Positions 46,236 through 54,853 are shown, numbered from the stretch's first letter. The stretch: DNA of 64,000 nucleotides from Cauispirillum nitrogeniifigens (GCF_049800675.1 NZ_JBLOOT010000005.1:248001-312000), one strand, 5' to 3'. Translations and numbers: made by a program. The notes: generated by a model from the sequence alone, not told the origin.

Positions 46236-47288
46236 TTAGCGAAACAGCCCCAGCAGGGCGGCGAAAAGCGCGGGCCGGGTGTAGGCCAGGGCGGCCGCCG
46301 CCCCCGCCAGCACCACCAGCCCGACGGCCAGCGAGACGGCAGCGTCCCGGCGCAACCGGGTGATGACCACGTCTTCCCGGTGGTCGGAGACCAGCAGCGG
46401 GAAGACCCGGTTCTGACGAAAATCCTGGCGCAGGGTGTGCACCATCCTGGTGCCGGCCAGCGCCGCCCCCTCGGGGATACCCTCCAGGGCGCGCATGCGG
46501 GCCCGCCACTCCTCCTTGAGTGTCTCCCGCTCCGTGGCACCGGCGGCGCGGGCCAGTTCGGCCAGCGTGCGGGCCCAGGCCGGGGACGCCGCGCCGCCGC
46601 GCAGGACGCGGTCGGCCCAGTCGTCGTCAAACGGCGTGCGGTTGGACGGCACCGACTGGAAGAGGCCGATGGCATGGATGTCGGCGTCGAGCGGAAAGCG
46701 CTGCTCGGTGATGGTCTTGGTGCCGGGGGCGTGCAGGGCCGGCCGCAGGTCCGCCCGGAAGTGCCCGCCCAGGCCGTCCAGGCCGCCGCCGGTGACGGTG
46801 CGCGTGGTCGGGAAGCGGCTGGAAACGGTGGCCTCCGGCATGGCGAGCAGGCAGGTGCCGGTGCCATCGGCGACCGTCAGCCACTCGCCGCCCGACCACG
46901 CCCGGCCGATCGTCTCGACGCGCGCGTCCCGGCCGCGGCCGGTGGTCCGTTCCACGGTCAGGGACCAGAAGCCGCACTCCTCCCCCGACAGCGGCGCCGT
47001 CAGCGGCGCGTCCAGGGGAACGCGCACCTTCAGTTCGACCCGCCCCTGGGCGGCACCGCGAATGGTCGAGGTCGGCGTGTCGGCAACCGTCCGCGCCAGC
47101 CGGAACGCCTGTCCGGCCCCCAGCAGGAACAGCACGCTCACCGCCGTCAGGACGCCGACCACCAGCAGGTCGCCGACCCAGGACAGCACGACCATGACAC
47201 CCAGGCCGATCAGCACCGGACGGCGGCGCCAGAACGGCTTCCCCCCGGCGCTCTCCCGACCGCCGGTGTCCCCGCTTCCCTTGTCCAC
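46236..47288 (-). CDS. membrane protein with a MUL1/GIDE-like (BAM) domain, copy B
   Basis: The 350-residue product begins MDKGSGDTGGRESAGG, followed by two membrane helices (about 25-45 and 46-64), a soluble region with RGAAQGRVELKVRVPLDAPLTAPLSGEECGFWSLTVER (about 82-119) and two C-terminal helices (about 313-332 and 336-349). The GAAQGRVEL...PLTAPLSG string aligns with the same region of the other GIDE-like gene downstream, but overall the two are divergent. It is first in the GIDE-lemA-GIDE operon. Confidence 0.7.
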   Translation of the reverse strand: MDKGSGDTGGRESAGGKPFWRRRPVLIGLGVMVVLSWVGDLLVVGVLTAVSVLFLLGAGQAFRLARTVADTPTSTIRGAAQGRVELKVRVPLDAPLTAPLSGEECGFWSLTVERTTGRGRDARVETIGRAWSGGEWLTVADGTGTCLLAMPEATVSSRFPTTRTVTGGGLDGLGGHFRADLRPALHAPGTKTITEQRFPLDADIHAIGLFQSVPSNRTPFDDDWADRVLRGGAASPAWARTLAELARAAGATERETLKEEWRARMRALEGIPEGAALAGTRMVHTLRQDFRQNRVFPLLVSDHREDVVITRLRRDAAVSLAVGLVVLAGAAAALAYTRPALFAALLGLFR

Positions 47289-47304
47289 CCCTCCACCCCC
47301 AAGG

Positions 47305-47322
47305 CCTTCCCTGCCGGGAAGG
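47305..47322. terminator. short hairpin between the LytTR gene and the GIDE-lemA operon
   Basis: CCTTCCC (47305-47311), TGCC loop, GGGAAGG (47316-47322). There is no T-tract on the minus strand. It lies in the 107-base gap that separates the two minus-strand operons. Confidence 0.35.
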
Positions 47323-47395
47323 ATAGACGGCGGCCCCCCCCCGCAACAACCGCAAGCGTACTTTTTCCGTGTAAGAGCGTGTGGCGGAAGGAAGG

Positions 47396-48178
47396 CTACA
47401 TCGCCCTGAAGCGGCGGGCCTGGGCGCGCGAGATGGGCACGCTGGCCCCGCCCGGACGGCGGATTTCCGCCCGCAGAGTGGACAGGCCGCCGGGGACCAC
47501 GCGGGCGATGTAGCCGACGTTGACCAGATAGGAACGGTGGACCCGCCAGAAGACCCCGGCATCAAGCCGGGCCTCCAGGTCCTTCAGCGGGGTGCGGATC
47601 AGGAACTCGTGGGTCGCCGTCCACACCGAGGTGTACTTGTCCCGAGCCTCGAAATAGCAGATCTCCTCCACCGGGATGACGCGCAGCGCCGCCCCCTGCT
47701 GGGCGCGGACCCACCGCATCGGGCCGTCGCCCGTCCCGCGTCCCCAGTTGGACAGGCTTTCCAGGGAGGGCGCGGGATCGGTGGCCGCCGGGGCGCCCAG
47801 CCTCTCCTTCAGGCGGGCGACGGTGCGCCGCAGCCGTTCCGGGTCCACCGGCTTGAGCAGGTAGTCGACCGCCGCCTGCTCGAACGCCTCCACGGCGAAC
47901 CGCTCATAGGCGGTGACGAACACCACCAGGCACGGCCGCTCCAGGGCCGCCGCCACCTGCAAGCCGTCCAGGCCGGGCATGCGGATGTCGAGGAAGGCGA
48001 CGTCCACGGTGGTGGCACGCAGCACCTCCAGCGCGGCCTCGCCGTCCGGGGCGACCGCCACCACCTCAAGTTCCGGCCACGCCTCGGCGAGCTGGCGACG
48101 CAAGGCATTGGCGGCATGCGCCTCGTCCTCGGCAATAAGGGCGCGGACGGGGGCGAGGGCGCGGACGGGGGCACTCAT
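47396..48178 (-). CDS. LytTR family response regulator
   Basis: The 260-residue product has a receiver domain with acidic pair in IAEDEA (near 17-18), phosphoacceptor Asp64 in AFLDIRMPG and lysine in LLKPVDP. A LytTR DNA-binding domain follows (about 155-258) with CYFEARDKYTSVWT and FWRVHRSYLVNV. Its ATG overlaps the stop of the LytS-type kinase (ATGA), so the pair is coupled. It closes a seven-gene operon and probably controls it. Its N-terminus contains a direct 18-base duplication encoding APVRAL twice. Confidence 0.95.
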   Translation of the reverse strand: MSAPVRALAPVRALIAEDEAHAANALRRQLAEAWPELEVVAVAPDGEAALEVLRATTVDVAFLDIRMPGLDGLQVAAALERPCLVVFVTAYERFAVEAFEQAAVDYLLKPVDPERLRRTVARLKERLGAPAATDPAPSLESLSNWGRGTGDGPMRWVRAQQGAALRVIPVEEICYFEARDKYTSVWTATHEFLIRTPLKDLEARLDAGVFWRVHRSYLVNVGYIARVVPGGLSTLRAEIRRPGGASVPISRAQARRFRAM

Positions 48179-49161
48179 GCCGGGATATCCAGCGTCGCAA
48201 CGGCGCCGCCGTCCGGCCCGGCCGCGAGGCGCAGGCCGCCCGCCGCGCCATGCAGCGCGCGCAGGCGGCTGCGCACGTTCTCCAGCCCGAAGCCGCCGCC
48301 CGGCATGGACGCCCCCACCCCCAGGCCGGTGTCGGACACGGCGATGCGCAGGTGCCCGCCGTCAAGCCGCACCGCGACGGTGATCGAAACCGGGCCGGGC
48401 TTGGGCTCCACGCCGTGCCTGACGGCGTTCTCCACCAGGGGCTGGAGCAGCATCAGGGGAAAGGCCCTGTCCTCCAGCGGCGCGGGGCAGTCGATGCGCC
48501 AGCTCATGCGCGGCCCGATGCGCATGGCACAGATCTCCAGGTAGGCGCGCACCAGCGCCAGCTCGTCGCCCAGCGTTCCGCCCCGGTCGGCGCGGCTCTG
48601 CGACAGGGTCGCCCGCAGATAGACCACCAGCCGGTCGAGCAGGGCGCGGGCCTGCGCCGCATCCGTGTCGACGAGGTCGGACAGAGTGGCCAGGGTGTTG
48701 AACAGGAAATGCGGCTCTATCTGCGCCTGGAGCATGCGCAGGCGCGCCTCCAGCTCGGCCCGCCCGGCCTCGCGCAGGTCGCGGGCCAGGCTGGTCCGGC
48801 GGCGGTTCAGGACGAACACCGTCGTCAGGATGGAGCCGAACAGCAGGCATGCCACGACGACCTTGAGGACCACGGCGCCCGTCTGTGCCGGGCTCGTCGG
48901 TGCGATCACCGCCAGGGCGACGCCGACGCTGGGCACCGTGCCGGCGACGATGGCCACGGCGAAGGCGGCCACGCGACGGGGCGCCGACCAGCGGCGGCCC
49001 AGGTGATGGGCGATCTCCGCCGCTGCGCAGATGAACACGCCGGCGCTCGCCGACAAGGCGATGTTGGCCGACAGCGGGGTGCCCACGCCGATCACGCTGA
49101 CGAACATGCCGATGACCACGCCGATGGCCGCCGAGACGACGAGCGTGACGGCCGGGGTCAC
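48175..49161 (-). CDS. LytS/YehU-type sensor histidine kinase
   Basis: The 328-residue product has four membrane helices (about 4-24, 31-51, 64-86 and 95-118), the His_kinase motif LQAQIEPHFLFNTLATLSDLV with phosphorylatable His151, and a HATPase domain with LMLLQPLVENAVRHGV (near 235) and GGGFGLENVRSRLRALHG (near 290). There is almost no extracytoplasmic sensor, so it probably senses the membrane or a partner protein. It overlaps both neighbours by ATGA junctions. Confidence 0.94.
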   Translation of the reverse strand: MTPAVTLVVSAAIGVVIGMFVSVIGVGTPLSANIALSASAGVFICAAAEIAHHLGRRWSAPRRVAAFAVAIVAGTVPSVGVALAVIAPTSPAQTGAVVLKVVVACLLFGSILTTVFVLNRRRTSLARDLREAGRAELEARLRMLQAQIEPHFLFNTLATLSDLVDTDAAQARALLDRLVVYLRATLSQSRADRGGTLGDELALVRAYLEICAMRIGPRMSWRIDCPAPLEDRAFPLMLLQPLVENAVRHGVEPKPGPVSITVAVRLDGGHLRIAVSDTGLGVGASMPGGGFGLENVRSRLRALHGAAGGLRLAAGPDGGAVATLDIPA

Positions 49162-49961
49162 GGAAACACCTCTGCCGTGAAGCCGCGCACGGTGAACATG
49201 CTGCGGGGCCGCCGGTCGTCGGCGACATCCCTGGTGTGCATCACCGTCACCCGCCCGCCCCCCTCATCGTCCGCGAAGGCCACCACCCGCACCATGTCCC
49301 CCTGCGCCGTCGGCTGCGGCTGCGTGAACCAGCCGGTCTTCAGGCGTTTGCCACTGGTCAGGAAATAGTCGGCGCGAACGGGGGCCAAGTCCACCGCGCT
49401 GATCCATACCTCCAGACGCGGGTAGGTGGCCGTGGCGGTCAACGCCTCAAGACGCAGGAGGCGCAGGGGATGCCCCTCCAGCGGCCGGAAGGGCGCCCCG
49501 ACCGCCCGGCCCACCGCCTCCAGCGGCGGCCGGACCAGCCCGCCGGGCACCTCCTCCACCCCGGCCACACGGTAGCCCCCCGCCCAGTGGAGGCGGCCGA
49601 CGTCGCCGGTGTTGGCCTGCCCCAGCAGCCGCTGCAACGGCGTGATGCGGATGGGGCGGGCGGTGGTGGGAATATGCAGCCACACCGCCTCGTCGGTCAT
49701 CAGCACGCGGCGGCCCCGCTCGGCCGGGGACAGCATCTCGACCACCGAGTCCGAGGCATCGTTCAGGAACACCCGGTAGCCGTGTTCCTCCACCAGCGCC
49801 CCGGAGCGGGCGTCGATTTCCAGGACGTCGACCGTCACCCGCACGTCCTTGCGCGGCATGCGGTAGGCATCCACCCGCGCCAGCAGGTCGGGCGAGGGAT
49901 CGGCCGCCACGGCCGGAAGGGCGACCACGAGGGCAAGCAGGAACAGGGCGAGCGGGCGCAT
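49158..49961 (-). CDS. LolA-like periplasmic protein (outer membrane lipoprotein-sorting family)
   Basis: The 267-residue product has a signal peptide (MRPLALFLLALVVALPAVA) and a beta-rich mature part with VRVTVDVLEIDARSG...YRVFLNDASDSVVEMLSPAERGRRVLMTDEAVWLHIPTTARPIRITP. This resembles the LolA-like lipoprotein-sorting proteins that accompany MacB- or RND-type exporters. ATG 49961 follows GAGGAGTCCACC. It probably carries a hydrophobic substrate across the periplasm. The cargo is not known to be a lipoprotein. Confidence 0.85.
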   Translation of the reverse strand: MRPLALFLLALVVALPAVAADPSPDLLARVDAYRMPRKDVRVTVDVLEIDARSGALVEEHGYRVFLNDASDSVVEMLSPAERGRRVLMTDEAVWLHIPTTARPIRITPLQRLLGQANTGDVGRLHWAGGYRVAGVEEVPGGLVRPPLEAVGRAVGAPFRPLEGHPLRLLRLEALTATATYPRLEVWISAVDLAPVRADYFLTSGKRLKTGWFTQPQPTAQGDMVRVVAFADDEGGGRVTVMHTRDVADDRRPRSMFTVRGFTAEVFP

Positions 49962-49971
49962 GGTGGACTCC

Positions 49972-51174
49972 TCAGCTACGGCGCAGGGCATCGACGACGC
50001 GCAGGCGTCCCAGGCGGGCCGTGGGCATCCAGGCGGCGGCGGCACCGGCCAGGGTCATGGCGGCCAGCACCCCGGCATAGGCGGTCGGATCGATCAGGAT
50101 GATGAGCGGATAGGGCATGGAGCGCCCCGGCGGCGGCGGCATCTCGATCCCCGCCAGGTTCACGGCCAGCGCCAGCCCGGCGGCGCACGCCAGGCCCACG
50201 ACGCCGGCGAGGGCGCCGATCATGGCTCCTTCCAGGGCGAAGTTGACGCGGATCCGGGCGCGGTCGATGCCCAGGGCGAGCATGGTGCCCATTTCCTGGG
50301 TCCGCTCGCTCACGGCCATGAGCATGGTGTTGGTCGCCGACAGCACGACCACCAGCAGGATGATCGCCCCCAGGACCGTGAAGAGGGTGCCATAGAGCGT
50401 CACCACCTGGGCATAGAAGGGCGCCAGATCCCGCCAGGTGTTCACCCGATGCCCCGGAAAGGCCGCGCGCAGTCCGCCGGCCACCGCCGCAACCGCATCC
50501 TCGTCCCCCTCCCCCAGCACCACGACCAGCCGCGAGGCGCCGTGCGTGTTCATCAGGACCCGCGCCGCCGCCAGTCCGACCATCACTTGCCGGGCGTCCA
50601 GGTCGGGGATGCCGGTGGTGAAGGTCCCCGCCACGGTGGCGTCGATGGCGTTGAGGACGCCGTCCGCCGTCGTCGTCAGCAGGGTGACGGTGTCGCCGGG
50701 ACCGACGGACAGCTTGGCCGCCAGACCGACGCCGAGGACGGCGTGGAAGCCCTCCCTGCCGTCGTCTTCCAGCGGCAGGCCGGCGCCGCGCACCACCGGC
50801 GCGAAGCTGGCCGACAGACGGCTCTCCTTGATCGGATCGACGCCGCTGCCCAGGGCGGCCACGGTCACGGCGCCGGTCGAGACCAGCCCCTCGAACACCA
50901 GGCGTCGCAGGGTGAAGCGCACCTCCGGGCGTTCAGCGGCGGCGCGTTCCAGCGCCACGAGGGCGTCGGGCGCGATGATCGCCGCCCCCTCGCCCACCTG
51001 AAGATGGCCCAGGCCGCCGCGGATGGTGCTCTCCCGCAGGCCCTGGAAACTCGCCAGGATGAAGCCGATGGCGGTCAGCAGGGCCAGCGCCCCCACCGCC
51101 ATCACCGAAACGGCCAGCAGGCTGCGCCGGCTGTTGCGCCAGACGTTGCGCCAGCTCAGGGCCAGCCACTTCAT
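49972..51174 (-). CDS. FtsX-type ABC transporter permease (MacB/LolC-like)
   Basis: The 400-residue product has the MacB/LolC topology: helix 1 (about 18-43), a large periplasmic domain (about 44-265), then three helices (about 270-295, 315-340 and 370-390), with the FtsX segment TQEMGTMLALGIDRARIRVNFALEG near 290-315. Such permeases use mechanotransmission to drive periplasmic events instead of moving substrate through the membrane. It overlaps the ATPase gene by ATGA. Confidence 0.93.
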   Translation of the reverse strand: MKWLALSWRNVWRNSRRSLLAVSVMAVGALALLTAIGFILASFQGLRESTIRGGLGHLQVGEGAAIIAPDALVALERAAAERPEVRFTLRRLVFEGLVSTGAVTVAALGSGVDPIKESRLSASFAPVVRGAGLPLEDDGREGFHAVLGVGLAAKLSVGPGDTVTLLTTTADGVLNAIDATVAGTFTTGIPDLDARQVMVGLAAARVLMNTHGASRLVVVLGEGDEDAVAAVAGGLRAAFPGHRVNTWRDLAPFYAQVVTLYGTLFTVLGAIILLVVVLSATNTMLMAVSERTQEMGTMLALGIDRARIRVNFALEGAMIGALAGVVGLACAAGLALAVNLAGIEMPPPPGRSMPYPLIILIDPTAYAGVLAAMTLAGAAAAWMPTARLGRLRVVDALRRS

Positions 51175-51836
51175 GCCGGCACCGCGCGGCGCACGACGGC
51201 GCCGTCCTCAAGGTCGATGCGGCGGTCGGCATGGCCCATGACGCGGGCGTCGTGGGTGGAAAAGATGAAGGTCGTCCCCAGGGTGGCGTTGAGGGAGCGC
51301 ATCAACGCCATGATGTCCTCGGCGGTGCGGCCGTCGAGGTTGGCCGTGGGCTCGTCGGCGAAGACCACCACCGGCCCGCCGACCAACGCGCGGGCCACCG
51401 CCACCCGTTGCTGCTGGCCGCCCGACAGGGCCGCCGGGCGGTGGTGGGCGCGGTCGCCCAGGCCCACCCGCGCCAGCATGTCGGCCGCCCGGCGCCGCCG
51501 CTCGCCGGCCGGCAGGCGGCGCGGCCACAGCGGCATCTCCACGTTCTCCAGGGCCGACAGCACCGGAATGAGGTTGAAGGACTGGAAGATGAAGCCGACG
51601 TCGGCGCCCAGGCGGCCGCAGCCCGGACGGCCGGCGAAGAACACCTCCCCCGCGTCGGGCGCATCCAGGCCGGCCAGGATGTGCAGCAGCGTCGACTTGC
51701 CGCTGCCCGACGGGCCGCACAGGGCGACGAAGCCCCCCGCTGCGATGTCCAGGGAAACCTCGTGCAGCGCCACCACCGGACGGTCGCCCAGGCGGAAGGT
51801 CCGGGTCAGGCCCCGCGCGCCGATGCTCGCCGCCAT
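51171..51836 (-). CDS. ABC transporter ATP-binding protein (LolD/MacB-N type)
   Basis: The 221-residue product has Walker A GPSGSGKST (about 41-49), Q-loop FIFQSFNLIPVLSALENVEMPL, signature LSGGQQQRVAVARAL and Walker B VVFADEPTANLD, the full set for the LolD subfamily. It pairs with the FtsX-type permease encoded next. Its start follows the secreted-protein stop by one base. The ATP-driven step of the operon's transport system is assigned to it. Confidence 0.96.
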   Translation of the reverse strand: MAASIGARGLTRTFRLGDRPVVALHEVSLDIAAGGFVALCGPSGSGKSTLLHILAGLDAPDAGEVFFAGRPGCGRLGADVGFIFQSFNLIPVLSALENVEMPLWPRRLPAGERRRRAADMLARVGLGDRAHHRPAALSGGQQQRVAVARALVGGPVVVFADEPTANLDGRTAEDIMALMRSLNATLGTTFIFSTHDARVMGHADRRIDLEDGAVVRRAVPA

Positions 51837-51837
51837 C

Positions 51838-52470
51838 TCAGCGTTCCTCCGTCCACAGGGCATCGGCGACGGCACGGTCCTCCGCCCGCGCCAGGGACAA
51901 CAGCGCGTCGGCCTCGGCGGCATCGCGGGGGGCGGCGAAGACGGCCAGCCAGGCGTAGACCTTGGCCTTGGTGGCCGCCGGCACGGCGTGGAAGGACGGC
52001 AGGCCCCTGGCCCGCGAGAGGTCGCGTTCGGCCATGGCGCGGCGCCCGAAGGCTTTGGGCACGGCGGCATTGGTCAGCCCGCTGACCAGCAGGACGTCCA
52101 GGCGTCCGTCGTGGTCGGCCGTGACCTCCGCGTGGTCGAGATGCTCCACCGCGTCATCGAGCAGCTCCAGCCCCTGGGTGACGTGGTTCAGCTTGGTGAA
52201 GGGAAAGAAGGAGTCGCGCGCCATCATCGCCCGGACGCTGCCCAGATAGGCCGTCGCCACCGGCTGCGCCGGGTGGTCCTCCAGGTAGGCTTCGATCACC
52301 GCCCTGGCCTGCTCGGGGTCGGCAGTGCCGTCGCGGGCCTGGGCATAGACCTCGCGGACCGTCTGGAAGGGGGGAGATGCCTGGGCGTGGGCCGGGGCTT
52401 GGGCCTGGGCCGGGAGGGCGGTGCCGGCGATCAGGAGGCACAGGAACGCCAGGGTGCAGGATCGGATCAC
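51838..52470 (-). CDS. secreted protein of unknown function in the ABC operon
   Basis: The 210-residue product starts at GTG 52470 behind AAGGAG and has a signal peptide ending near ALPAQA-Q (residue 23). The mature part is helical, TPR-like in character (ARAVIEAYLEDHPAQPVATAYLGSVRAMM), with no cysteines beyond the signal. No firm family is recognised. Its position between the barrel candidate and the ATPase suggests a periplasmic accessory or cargo-processing role. Confidence 0.8.
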   Translation of the reverse strand: MIRSCTLAFLCLLIAGTALPAQAQAPAHAQASPPFQTVREVYAQARDGTADPEQARAVIEAYLEDHPAQPVATAYLGSVRAMMARDSFFPFTKLNHVTQGLELLDDAVEHLDHAEVTADHDGRLDVLLVSGLTNAAVPKAFGRRAMAERDLSRARGLPSFHAVPAATKAKVYAWLAVFAAPRDAAEADALLSLARAEDRAVADALWTEER

Positions 52471-52482
52471 GGCAGGCTCCTT

Positions 52483-52539
52483 CTCTAGAAGGTGATGCTG
52501 GCTCTAGAAGGTGATGCTGGCTCTAGAAGGTGATGCTGG
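52483..52539. repeat. three perfect tandem 19-bp repeats at the end of the barrel gene
   Basis: CTCTAGAAGGTGATGCTGG occurs at 52483-52501, 52502-52520 and 52521-52539 without mismatch. The last copy contains the TAG stop and the last codons of the minus-strand barrel gene. The other two copies form the gap before the next gene. Confidence 0.97.
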
Positions 52540-53776
52540 TGGCGAGAGTGACTGCGCCGGCGGCGGGAACCTCGCCGAATTCGCTGCCGGGCCGCCCGGC
52601 GGTGGCGCTGGCGTCAAACCACAGCCGCGCCCTGGCGTGCACGGGAACGGTCAGCCGCAGACCGAACGCGGTGGAGAGGTCCACCGCGTTGACCAAGGCC
52701 CGGACTTCCCCGTCCCAGCCCTCGAACGGCCGCGACAGGCGCACGAAGGCGTAGTCCCGCATGGCGCCATCCGGGGACAGGAGCCGGGCATCGTGGCGCA
52801 GGTTCCCCGCAACGCCCTCCGGCGGAACGCCGAGAGCGGCGCCGGAGGCGTGGAAGCGGGCCAGCGACCGCAGTTGCCCCCACTCCCGGCGCGACAGCCT
52901 GGCGCCGTCGTGGAGCCATTCGGCGAGGACATTCAGGCCGGAGGCGTGCGTCCACTGGCCGCCGACGACCCAGCGCGCATACAGGCGGCCGCTGTCGCGC
53001 CGCCATGGGCCGACCGGGTCCTCCCCCGGCCCGAAGAAGGCCGGCCGGTCGTCGACGAGCGAGCGGTGGACGGGATGGACGCTCCCCTGACGGACGAAGG
53101 CCGACCCGTGCAGTTCCAGCGCCGCGCCGACCACCGAGGAAAAGCCGCCCCCGATGCCCGGCGGCTGCGTCTCCGGCTTCTGCGCCACGCCCAGCAGGCG
53201 GGTCGGGCCGATCTGGCGCTCCGCCAGGGCGATGAGTTGAAGCTGCGTCACCTCGGCCTGGCGGTCGTCGGCGACGATCAGGCTGAAGGCGGCGTTCCCC
53301 GTGGAGTAGTCGAGGGCGGCGAGAACGGAGTGCTCGCGCTCGTGGAGGCGATCCTCAAGATCGCCCAGGCGCCGCGACTGGCCGAGAACGTCCAGCGGCT
53401 GCGCGGCGTAGCCGACATCCCAGCCGCGCGGGGTCTTGCCGACGGTGACGCTCCACGCGTCATCAAGAGGAACCGAGCGCGACAACCGCGTCAGGCGCAG
53501 GGCGCGGCGGTCGTCGCCCCCCTCGCGCCCGGACTGGCGGCCGGTGACTTCCCACGCGGCACCGGCAACGCTGCCGCCGCAGACCGCGACCGCCGTGGCC
53601 CAGGCGCCATCCTCGGCCAGCCCCGGAACCGGCACCAGGGCGCTCCGCCGCTCCGCCGCCAGGGTGGCCGCCCCGACGACCTCGCAGCCGTCCACCGGCG
53701 CGGCGGGAGCCGACGTCGACGGCACCAGGACGGCGAGGGCTATGGCGGCAAGGGCGGCGCGGCGGGACATGGGCAT
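52523..53776 (-). CDS. probable outer-membrane beta-barrel protein
   Basis: The 417-residue product has a signal peptide (MSRRAALAAIALAVLVPSTSAPAAP; an ATG at 53770 is an alternative start) and a mature part of alternating polar/hydrophobic stretches such as RDYAFVRLSRPFEGWDGEVRALVNAVDLS and RARLWFDASATAGRP. It ends in ATSITF with the C-terminal Phe typical of barrels inserted by BamA. No porin family is recognised. It opens the operon with the ABC transporter and LolA-like gene, so it is the likely outer-membrane partner. Confidence 0.75.
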   Translation of the reverse strand: MPMSRRAALAAIALAVLVPSTSAPAAPVDGCEVVGAATLAAERRSALVPVPGLAEDGAWATAVAVCGGSVAGAAWEVTGRQSGREGGDDRRALRLTRLSRSVPLDDAWSVTVGKTPRGWDVGYAAQPLDVLGQSRRLGDLEDRLHEREHSVLAALDYSTGNAAFSLIVADDRQAEVTQLQLIALAERQIGPTRLLGVAQKPETQPPGIGGGFSSVVGAALELHGSAFVRQGSVHPVHRSLVDDRPAFFGPGEDPVGPWRRDSGRLYARWVVGGQWTHASGLNVLAEWLHDGARLSRREWGQLRSLARFHASGAALGVPPEGVAGNLRHDARLLSPDGAMRDYAFVRLSRPFEGWDGEVRALVNAVDLSTAFGLRLTVPVHARARLWFDASATAGRPGSEFGEVPAAGAVTLATSITF

Positions 53777-53925
53777 CCAGGGCTTGGCTCAAGGGGAAGC
53801 CCTTTATCGCCAAGACCTGGGTCGCCGGGCCACGCCCGGGCGACGAACCGTCGAAAGGAGGGGATGAATGGTCGCCGCGCACGGGCCCGGGCGCACCGGC
53901 GCGCCGTCACGCACCACAGCCGCTC

Positions 53926-53952
53926 CCCAGGCGGGATTGCCTCCCGCCTGGG
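53926..53952. terminator. stem-loop downstream of nadC
   Basis: CCCAGGCGGGA (53926-53936), TTGCC loop, TCCCGCCTGGG (53942-53952), an 11-bp perfect stem about 45 bases past the nadC stop on the minus strand. There is no clean T-tract, so this is a terminator or 3' stabiliser. Confidence 0.55.
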
Positions 53953-53995
53953 AAAGAATGGGGCCGCTTTTTCGCCTGCCAGCCAGACACCGCCC

Positions 53996-54853
53996 TCAGT
54001 CGGCGACGAAATCCAGGCCGATGTCCAGGCTGCGGGCGCCGTGGGTGAGGAAGCCGAGGCTGACGAGGTCGACGCCGGTGGCGGCGATGTCGGCCAGGTT
54101 GTCCAGGGTGATGCCGCCCGAGGCCTCGGTGGTCATGCGGCCGGCGACCAGGCCGACGGCCTGGCGCAGGGTGTCCGGCCCCATGTTGTCCAGCAGCACC
54201 GCGTCGGCGCCGACCCGGAGCAGTTCCTCAAGCTGGTCGAGGGTGTCGACCTCGACCTCGATCTTGACCATGTGGCCGACGGCGGCCTTGGCGCGGCGCA
54301 CGGCTTCGGTGATGGAGCCGGCCACCGTGATGTGGTTGTCCTTGATCAGGATGCCGTCATCCAGGCCGAAGCGGTGGTTGGCGCCGCCGCCGACGCGCAC
54401 GGCGTACTTTTCCAGCACGCGCAGGCCCGGCGTGGTCTTGCGGGTGCAGGCGACGCGGGTGCCGAAGGGCGCGGCCTTTTCCACGCAGGCCGCGGTCAGG
54501 GTGGCGATGCCCGACAGGCGGCCGAGCAGATTCAGGGCCACGCGCTCGCCGGTCAGCACGGCGCGGGCGGAGCCGCTGACCACCGCGACGGTGGTGTTGG
54601 GGCCGACGGTGGCACCGTCCTCCACGCGGGCGGTGAAGGAGACGCTGGGATCGATCATGGCGAAGACCTGGCGGGCCAGTTCCACGCCGCACACCCGGCC
54701 CGGCGAGCGGAGCTGCATCTCCGCCCGGCAGCCCAGGCCCGGCGGGGCGATGGCGTCGGTGGTGATGTCGCCGGCACGCCCCATGTCCTCGCGCAGGGCC
54801 TCGCGCAGGAAGGGCTCGATGAGGAGCGGGTGGGGCATGGACAGGGCGGTCAT
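53996..54853 (-). CDS. nadC: nicotinate-nucleotide pyrophosphorylase (quinolinate phosphoribosyltransferase)
   Basis: NadC makes nicotinate mononucleotide from quinolinate and PRPP, the last step of the de novo branch encoded here. The 285-residue product has REDMGRAGDITTDAI (near 20), ALNLLGRLSGIATLT (near 105), CTRKTTPGLRVLEKYAVRVGGGANHRFGLDDGILIKDNH (near 135-173) and EASGGITLDNL (near 243). Length is typical. Its start codon abuts the nadB stop. Confidence 0.97.
   Translation of the reverse strand: MTALSMPHPLLIEPFLREALREDMGRAGDITTDAIAPPGLGCRAEMQLRSPGRVCGVELARQVFAMIDPSVSFTARVEDGATVGPNTTVAVVSGSARAVLTGERVALNLLGRLSGIATLTAACVEKAAPFGTRVACTRKTTPGLRVLEKYAVRVGGGANHRFGLDDGILIKDNHITVAGSITEAVRRAKAAVGHMVKIEVEVDTLDQLEELLRVGADAVLLDNMGPDTLRQAVGLVAGRMTTEASGGITLDNLADIAATGVDLVSLGFLTHGARSLDIGLDFVAD

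Noticed and set aside
52483..52539. CRISPR-like direct repeats
   Set aside because: The three 19-bp units are directly adjacent with no spacers and overlap a gene end, so they are a tandem duplication.
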